Source: Candidatus Bathycorpusculum sp. (GTDB taxonomy: Archaea; Thermoproteota; Bathyarchaeia; Bathyarchaeales; Bathycorpusculaceae). From it: a DNA stretch of 48,016 nt. Below are positions 42,804 to 48,016 of this stretch, one piece after another. The stretch is taken from positions 1 through 48,016 of the forward strand of contig WRJX01000096.1 in NCBI GenBank assembly GCA_009778385.1, written 5' to 3'. The notes beneath the pieces were generated by a model. The model ran no database searches. It saw nothing but the letters and a program-made list of their open reading frames with translations, and was not told the origin of the DNA. Each line of letters begins with the position of its first letter. Position 1 is the first letter of the stretch. Position numbers and translations under genes: made by a program.

Positions 42804-44388
42804 TTTTCCCCCTCCAATTTACTTACGCATTTCTATATCGATACTATAAAAGATATCGCATATCAAAGGGCAAAAACACCTACAACGAGAAGAGAAACAT
42901 CATTAAAAGAAAAAACCGCCAAAAAACACATACCCCACATGCAAATCAAGTGGCTAATACACTTAATGCACACTTGTTTATAACCAAACTAACCGGCTCC
43001 TTTAAGAGGCTTCGGGACATCACGGTTATTTGGATTAAAAAGCCATTATAACCCACTTCTGATGGTTCTTGATAGATATAACTAAAATACAGACTACAAA
43101 AACTTGCCCTTGAGAGATGTGCCAATTTTATTGTTTTTTTAGCAAATTCATAGCCATTTTTTACAATTTTTTTCATATACATTAGATTTACAAAAAATTT
43201 ACAAACTATACTGCACGAAATATTTGCTTTTGTGCATCCTCGTTTAAAATTAAACCATAAACACAATGAAGCTATTGAATTAATATCTACTAATCATGCA
43301 TACACATATTTTAGAGCCATTAGCCATGTACAGTTTCGAGCAAGTTTCTACCTACCCTAAAATTGGATGCCAACTTAGGGGTTATTAATGTTTTTAATTT
43401 ATAGCTGCCATTACCTTTCTCAAAATATTGTCCTGACATAAACTCAGTCTGTAACGCTACTAATAACTATACTGAGGGATAAGCGCATACTCTTGGTGGA
43501 TACAGCTTAATAAAAGAAAAGAGAGCCAAAATAGCCAGACTGTATTGGAATTAAAATAGGTAACTTCAAGCTACAATCAGACCATACAAGCCCCAATATG
43601 GGATCAAACGTTAGCAGACACCGAAAATCAATTTAGAAACAGTGAAAACGCAACGACGTAGGAAGTACACAGTAACCATCATTTCAATGTATTAACACTG
43701 GAAAAGGTAGTGTTCCATGAAAGAAAAGGAGAATGTCGCATAACCCATATAGAAATGATAGAGAAGGTTATGCAATGCATGTGAACTGCAAACAACCAGA
43801 AGAAGTGTAAGACCTTGAGCTATGAACGGATCATCATTGTCAGATGCAGGTGGATTGATGACAACAGGTTGTTTCTGGCACGAATGTATGTGTTGTACTG
43901 GATAATTGACAAAAGGTTCTACAGGTGATGAGTTCTAATTCATGTCTGAGAGCTTTTCTGCTGCTAAAAGAAACTTTGGAACAAATGTAGATTGAGCCAA
44001 ATTCTGATGTTAGAAAAAGAATGCATCAACATATATCACAGTTATGGTAAAAGACATGACAGGTGGTGTTATGCTGATCATGTTTTTGAGATTTTCTAAC
44101 CATTTTTGTGGAGTTACTTGTTGACTAATTGTAGAGAACATCATAGCTTGAACAAGGTTGCTAAGTCAATGAGGACATTTATTAAAAAACTATCAGTGGA
44201 ATGTCTGTACTGAATTACTATAGGGACTATTTAGTGACGATATATTTTAGGAAAAATCAAAAAAGCGGAAATACTTTCAGGAAAAGATACGTTATAGCCA
44301 CTATGGAAGCCAAATTACCACTAAAAATACTTAAAGACAATAAAATGGTTGATTGAGAATTAAAAAAACAAAAATATACGCTGATCAG
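42804..44388. other. 1.6 kb gene-poor gap inside the ribosomal protein cluster
   Basis: No intact gene is recognised between the Hsp20-like gene and uL30. A 106-codon minus frame at 42946-43266 has poor composition. The stretch 43692-44165 looks like a decayed gene (listed separately). No tRNA or rRNA is apparent. The promoter of the hsp20-uL15-secY unit must lie near 42830-42870. Confidence 0.5.
43692..44165 (-). pseudogene. Possible decayed protein gene
   Basis: One minus-strand frame stays open for ~155 codons apart from an internal TAA and an internal TAG. Translated pieces are protein-like, for example VTPQKWLENLKNMISITPPV, QSTFVPKFLLAAEKLSDM and QKQPVVINPPASDNDDPFIA. About ten stops would be expected by chance in that length at this base composition. 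The upstream part continues in another frame, suggesting a further frameshift. I do not recognise the ancestor, and chance remains possible. Confidence 0.3.
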
Positions 44389-44889
44389 TTAGATCATGCG
44401 TTTGACTAGATCGTTAATAGCTTCGCCGCGGTATCCTGCTTCGCCGCCAGCTTTAAAAGATTTCTTGACGTTACCTTTAAAGCCTTTTGATGGTGGGTGC
44501 AGTTTGAACAGTGGAGTCATAAATGGTAGTTTACCGTGTTCTACTTTGCCAGTCATTATTGCGTCTGCAAGATCTTCAAAAGTTTTGAGACCAAGTTTTT
44601 CAAGGTATTCAGTTGTCAATTTTTTGTTACCCATTAAACGGGCTCTTTTTTCAAGCATAGCTGTAACGGTTTCTTTTGTGACTTCGCCCCATGTGACATA
44701 GCTGTTTACTTTTTGTAACATACCTTTGTATGATGGGCGGTCATCGATAAGGACAGCATGGTTAGTATGATCTAAGCGGAGTAGTGTTAGAGTTTCTCGT
44801 GCTTCTCTTAGTGCGCTAACTGTGCCGCGGATTCGGACTACTGCTATTTGTTTGATTTGTTCTGTTTGTGCCATTTTTACTTCACCCAA
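44389..44889 (-). CDS. 50S ribosomal protein uL30
   Basis: 166 residues, the long archaeal/eukaryotic form. It has IAVVRIRGTVSALREARETL, LLRLDHTNHAVLIDDRPSYK, a typical loop, and FKLHPPSKGFKGNVKKSFKA near the end. The likely start is ATG 44874 (MAQTEQIKQIAVV), slightly inside the full frame at 44889, which overlaps uS5. It is followed by the gene-poor gap instead of uL15. Confidence 0.93.
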   Translation of the reverse strand: MGEVKMAQTEQIKQIAVVRIRGTVSALREARETLTLLRLDHTNHAVLIDDRPSYKGMLQKVNSYVTWGEVTKETVTAMLEKRARLMGNKKLTTEYLEKLGLKTFEDLADAIMTGKVEHGKLPFMTPLFKLHPPSKGFKGNVKKSFKAGGEAGYRGEAINDLVKRMI

Positions 44890-45533
44890 TCGGCTTGAGT
44901 AATCAAGTTATATGTTTTGCGTAAGCCATAAAAGATTGCGTATGCGTATGATGGAACTGTTCTTGTTGAACCAAAGCTTCTCATCCAAAGGTCTTTAACG
45001 CCTGCTAAGCCAAAGATTGTTTTTGCAACTTCACTTGAAACAAGACCTAAGCCTCTTGGACCTGGAACGATGACAACTCGGACACCACCACATTTGCCTT
45101 CAACCTCGAAAGGCACTGAATGAGGTTGTCCACAACTGCATTCCCAACTTCCGCAACCACGTTTTATTGGAACAATGTTTAGGCGTGCGCTTGCTGCTGC
45201 TTTCTCAATTGCGTTGCGTACTTGACTGGCTTTTCCGTTGCCGATACCAATGTATCCATCTCTGTTACCAACGGCTACTATTGCTTTGAAACGGGATTTT
45301 TCGCCTGCGTCAGTTTGTTTCTGAACCAAGTTAACGTTTATAACTTCTTCCTGAATATCTGGAAGCAGAGCATCAACGATTTGTGGTTCAGAAATTTTTA
45401 TGCCGCTAAGGAATAGATCTTCCATTGTTGTAATCTTGCCTTCTTGAATCATCTTGCCGAGGCGAGTTTTTGGAACCCACTCTTCAAGATTTACGGTACG
45501 TCTATCGCGATCTTCTCGTTGTTGTCTACTCAT
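44877..45533 (-). CDS. 30S ribosomal protein uS5
   Basis: 218 residues. Landmarks are EEWVPKTRLGKMIQEGKITT, FKAIVAVGNRDGYIGIGNGK (the S5 RNA-binding domain) and GVRVVIVPGPRGLGLVSSEV. The CSCGQPHSVPF insertion is the archaeal/eukaryotic type. It overlaps uL18 by 4 bases. Confidence 0.95.
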   Translation of the reverse strand: MSRQQREDRDRRTVNLEEWVPKTRLGKMIQEGKITTMEDLFLSGIKISEPQIVDALLPDIQEEVINVNLVQKQTDAGEKSRFKAIVAVGNRDGYIGIGNGKASQVRNAIEKAAASARLNIVPIKRGCGSWECSCGQPHSVPFEVEGKCGGVRVVIVPGPRGLGLVSSEVAKTIFGLAGVKDLWMRSFGSTRTVPSYAYAIFYGLRKTYNLITQADWVK

Positions 45534-46132
45534 TCTTTCTTCTCACCTTTAAATGACGCAATTATGTCGGCTTTAACTTTTGTGAAGTGTTCAGGTAATT
45601 TTTCTGGGGCAATACCTGCTTTAAGATATGCAGCAAATTTCTGATTGTATTCTTCGGAACCGACGCCAAGTTTCTTTGCATACTTTGCAACTTGTTCGCC
45701 TTTTATGCGTTCCTTAACCAGTTTTTCTTCACTATGGGGAACATTAACGCCTGCATCAACAACACCATTTAGCATAGCGAAGATTCTTGCACCCTTAGTT
45801 GGGGAAACAAGACCTATGTCTAAGATAGCTTCTTTAACACCTTTGTTTTTAGCTTTTAGACCGCAGAGCAAACCGGTTAAGTATGCTGATGGAATATTAC
45901 CTGTTGGAGCTTTCCAACCGAATAGTTTACTTAACTCTTTGCTGTTTGCAGCCACTAAAACTATGTCGCCTTCTGGTTTTGCTTGAATGATTTGTACGGT
46001 AGCGTTTTTTAATGAACCTCTAACGACTAGACGGGGTTTACCAGAAATGACCATGCCTTTGCGGGCTTGATAATCAGTTTTACCTTCGCGTCTGCGTCTT
46101 AATTGTACACGGTAATTTGCATTTTTTGCCAT
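45530..46132 (-). CDS. 50S ribosomal protein uL18
   Basis: 200 residues that bind 5S rRNA. It opens YRVQLRRRREGKTDYQARKG, with PRLVVRGSLKNATVQIIQA and SAYLTGLLCGLKAKNKGVKE, and GGV-like NGVVDAGVNVPHSEEK. The long form is archaeal/eukaryotic. One base separates it from eL19. Confidence 0.95.
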   Translation of the reverse strand: MAKNANYRVQLRRRREGKTDYQARKGMVISGKPRLVVRGSLKNATVQIIQAKPEGDIVLVAANSKELSKLFGWKAPTGNIPSAYLTGLLCGLKAKNKGVKEAILDIGLVSPTKGARIFAMLNGVVDAGVNVPHSEEKLVKERIKGEQVAKYAKKLGVGSEEYNQKFAAYLKAGIAPEKLPEHFTKVKADIIASFKGEKKE

Positions 46133-46133
46133 C

Positions 46134-46589
46134 TTAACGTTTCCTCCATAAATCCTTGGCTTTCAAATAACGCTCTAAATCAGCAATAGATTCAAACCGA
46201 CCACTGCCGATCATACGGTAGAATTCTGTATATGTCTCTTCAGTGATTGTTCGGCTTGCTTTAAGCTCGCGTAGTTTGCGACGCAATGAACGGACTTTAA
46301 TCATCCAAGCTTCTTTTTTGGTTACATTAGCTTTTGGTGAACCAGTATAACTACCTGGACCTTGTCGTCTACCTTTGCGTTTCTTTTCGCGAATGATCTT
46401 TGCTCTGGAGCGGCTAACGCCTTTTTCAGGTAATGAAGTTATAACATTCTCGTGAATCAGTTTCTTGATTTCTTCACGTGTAATAGCGCCCTCAACATCG
46501 CCGATGTACTCAGGGTTAATCCAAACACGGTTTTCACCAGTTTTAAGAATTTCTGAAGCAAGGCGTCTTTGACTGGATAAGTTGGTCAT
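46134..46589 (-). CDS. 50S ribosomal protein eL19
   Basis: 151 residues; found in archaea and eukaryotes only. SQRRLASEILKTGENRVWIN, AITREEIKKLIHENVITS and the basic loop KKRKGRRQGPGSYTGSPKA are diagnostic, followed by a long helix. It overlaps the eL32 stop by one base. Confidence 0.95.
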   Translation of the reverse strand: MTNLSSQRRLASEILKTGENRVWINPEYIGDVEGAITREEIKKLIHENVITSLPEKGVSRSRAKIIREKKRKGRRQGPGSYTGSPKANVTKKEAWMIKVRSLRRKLRELKASRTITEETYTEFYRMIGSGRFESIADLERYLKAKDLWRKR

Positions 46590-47134
46590 TATTTCTTCTT
46601 CTCCTTAGATTTTTTAGCCTTTGATTTGTCTTCTTTAGCTTTGGCCGGCTTCTTCTCTTTCTTTTCTTTAGATTTCTCAGATTTTTCAGTTTCTTGCTCA
46701 GTCTCAGCGTCTTCGCCTTCAACCTCTGTCGCTTCCTCAATAAGTGTAGCATTGAGGATTTTTATTTGTAACTTTTCAGCTTCAGCGATGATTAAAGCGC
46801 GTTTTCTTTTGCCGACTGTGTGAGCAATGCGGATAGCCTGAGTGTTAGGGTCAACGGCAACTACGTCTTCTGCATTGTAAACAATGACTTCTCGATAGCC
46901 TGATGGGTGCAACCCACGGGCAATTTTAGGTCCCTTGTATCCAGTGCTTGGACTTGCTGGCCAACCTTTGACTTTTTGGCGAACTTTATTATCTAAGCCG
47001 CGGGGTCTTCTCCAGCTTTCGCTAAACTTTGCATCTCTCCAGCTTTCTGGCCTAAGGAAAGCAGGTTTCTTGTTTCGTGCACGTGCCCTTGTTCTAAGTG
47101 CTTTGCGCTGTAATTGTGGTTTCTTTTCAGTCAT
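46589..47134 (-). CDS. 50S ribosomal protein eL32 with charged tail
   Basis: 181 residues. The conserved core (KPAFLRPESWRDAKFSESWR, RPRGLDNKVRQKVKGWPASP, GYKGPKIARGLHPSGYREVI) ends near residue 130. The last ~45 residues are an unusual low-complexity Glu/Lys tail (ETEKSEKSKEKKEKKPAKAK). Such tails vary between archaea and may be unstructured. One base is shared with each neighbour. Confidence 0.94.
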   Translation of the reverse strand: MTEKKPQLQRKALRTRARARNKKPAFLRPESWRDAKFSESWRRPRGLDNKVRQKVKGWPASPSTGYKGPKIARGLHPSGYREVIVYNAEDVVAVDPNTQAIRIAHTVGKRKRALIIAEAEKLQIKILNATLIEEATEVEGEDAETEQETEKSEKSKEKKEKKPAKAKEDKSKAKKSKEKKK

Positions 47135-47688
47135 TATGCCATACCTTCATTTCTTTCGTAAACGTACAAACCGTCAAGGAAAACACGTGCGTCTTTACCT
47201 CTGACACGTGTTGCTTGCTCAATATTGGCTGATGTTTGACTTACGTCTTCCAAGTTTATTCCTGAGATGATGATGTCGTCTGTTTCAATTTTGACTTTGA
47301 CGTCGCCAATGATTTTAACGTGTCTTGCTCTTCGTTCACCTGTAAAGTTTTCAATCAGGATGCTTTTACCTTCAAGTTTTACAGATATCGGAAAGTGAGA
47401 GAACACAATTTTTAGCTTGTAAGAGTAACCTTTGGTTACTCCAGTTATCATGTTCTGTATATGTGAGTATATCGTACCGACAAGAGCAGACTCCTTTTTA
47501 CGGGGCCATTTTGCTGAAACACGGATGTTTTTTCCTTCAGCATCAATTGAGATTGGAGCAAAAGAGAAGTCTCGTGTTAAGGAGCCTTTTTCACCTTTTA
47601 CACTAATCAGTTTACTCTGTAGATTAACAGTTACGTCCTCAGGAACCTGAATGGTTCTAGATATTTCTGGGAGCCGCATAAAAAACAC
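47134..47688 (-). CDS. 50S ribosomal protein uL6
   Basis: 184 residues with two similar domains. LPEISRTIQVPEDVTVNLQS, KLISVKGEKGSLTRDFSF, then TGVTKGYSYKLKIVFSHFP and RVRGKDARVFLDGLYVYER match archaeal uL6. The frame starts TTG/ATG at 47688, with ATG 47679 (MRLPEIS) the more usual N-terminus. One base from uS8. Confidence 0.94.
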   Translation of the reverse strand: MFFMRLPEISRTIQVPEDVTVNLQSKLISVKGEKGSLTRDFSFAPISIDAEGKNIRVSAKWPRKKESALVGTIYSHIQNMITGVTKGYSYKLKIVFSHFPISVKLEGKSILIENFTGERRARHVKIIGDVKVKIETDDIIISGINLEDVSQTSANIEQATRVRGKDARVFLDGLYVYERNEGMA

Positions 47689-47689
47689 C

Positions 47690-48016
47690 TTAGTACACGA
47701 AGGCTAATAGCCTTCCTCCTACGTTCTTTTGTTCAGCATCCTTATGTGCAATAACGCCTTTTGACGTTGAAACAACCATTAATCCCACATCTCTTGATGG
47801 AAGGAATTTCTTTTCCCATTCTTCGAATTCACCAACTTTTGATGGAAAACGTGGCTTAATTGCACCACACTTGTTTATTCTGCCTAATAGCTGAACTTTG
47901 AATTTGCCTAGGCGACCATCATCGATGAATTCGAATTCACCTATGTAACCGTTAAGTTGCATTATACGTAAAACGCGACCTAACAGTTTAGAGGCTGGGC
48001 TAATGATGCATTCACG
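47690..48016 (-). CDS. 30S ribosomal protein uS8 (partial, N-terminus outside window)
   Basis: The frame continues upstream of ATG 47962 to the window edge, reading [20 protein letters not shown] before [20 protein letters not shown]. It is therefore truncated by the window, lacking roughly 20 N-terminal residues. [20 protein letters not shown] and [11 protein letters not shown] are the conserved end of archaeal uS8. It binds the central domain of 16S rRNA. Confidence 0.95.
   Translation of the reverse strand, partial: RECIISPASKLLGRVLRIMQLNGYIGEFEFIDDGRLGKFKVQLLGRINKCGAIKPRFPSKVGEFEEWEKKFLPSRDVGLMVVSTSKGVIAHKDAEQKNVGGRLLAFVY

Noticed and set aside
42946-43266. 106-codon minus-strand frame
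   Set aside because: Composition is rich in Cys, Phe and Ser without any conserved-looking segment, and there is no ribosome binding site; probably chance in the gap.
43926-43949. Box C-like GTGATGA followed by CTGA, suggesting a C/D guide RNA
   Set aside because: No properly spaced second C'/D pair was found around it.

Overview
The window is a low-GC archaeal chromosome segment. Archaeal markers are the spc-type ribosomal cluster with eL32 and eL19, pantoate kinase and archaeal phosphopantetheine adenylyltransferase, archaeal-type RibD and cytidylate kinase, an EMC3/DUF106 protein, an SRP RNA with an Alu-like domain, frequent TTG/GTG starts and TATA-like elements close to start codons. Anaerobic ribonucleotide reductase, many secreted beta-propeller proteins and ECF transporter subunits fit an anaerobic, partly heterotrophic lineage. 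My best guess is Bathyarchaeia, inferred from overall gene style and not proven.

Layout. 1-4400: the end of a glycoside hydrolase, a ribbon-helix-helix/AIR-synthase-like regulator, and a convergent coenzyme A operon (ECF S component, pantoate kinase, PPAT). 4400-10900: a PAS histidine kinase, tRNA-Gln, a 928-residue quinoprotein-like secreted protein, small zinc-ribbon proteins and a frameshifted membrane gene. 10900-15400: an ECF-like membrane protein coupled to a diverged TrpD paralogue, RibD, hypotheticals and tRNA-Lys. 15900-22800: a DUF5752-like regulator, CutA, then a tightly overlapping trpEGDCBA operon without trpF, preceded by paired TGTACA boxes. 22858-23177: SRP RNA. 23300-29300: kelch protein, S51 peptidase and the nrdR-nrdD-nrdG cluster. 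29700-34800: a small regulon with a shared inverted repeat, TPR and tiny proteins, and an ECF S component plus HypE/CblS-like pair. 34800-38950: tandem family 2 glycosyltransferases, a radical SAM protein, cytidylate kinase and DUF106. 39171-40424: a probable DNA glycosylase-like/PD-(D/E)XK fusion. 40500-48016: secY and ribosomal proteins uL15 to uS8 on the minus strand, split by an Hsp20-like gene and a 1.6 kb gene-poor stretch.

Working together: the trp genes make tryptophan from chorismate except for the missing PRAI step; nrdD/nrdG supply deoxynucleotides anaerobically under NrdR; the CoA operon combines probable precursor uptake with two CoA steps; SecY, SRP RNA and the EMC3-like insertase belong to protein targeting and membrane insertion. 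The most interesting points are the DNA-repair fusion at 39171, the transporter/ATP-utilising enzyme pairs, several clean inverted-repeat operator candidates that suggest specific regulator-target links, and small broken genes in gaps whose frames are restored by single-base homopolymer corrections.
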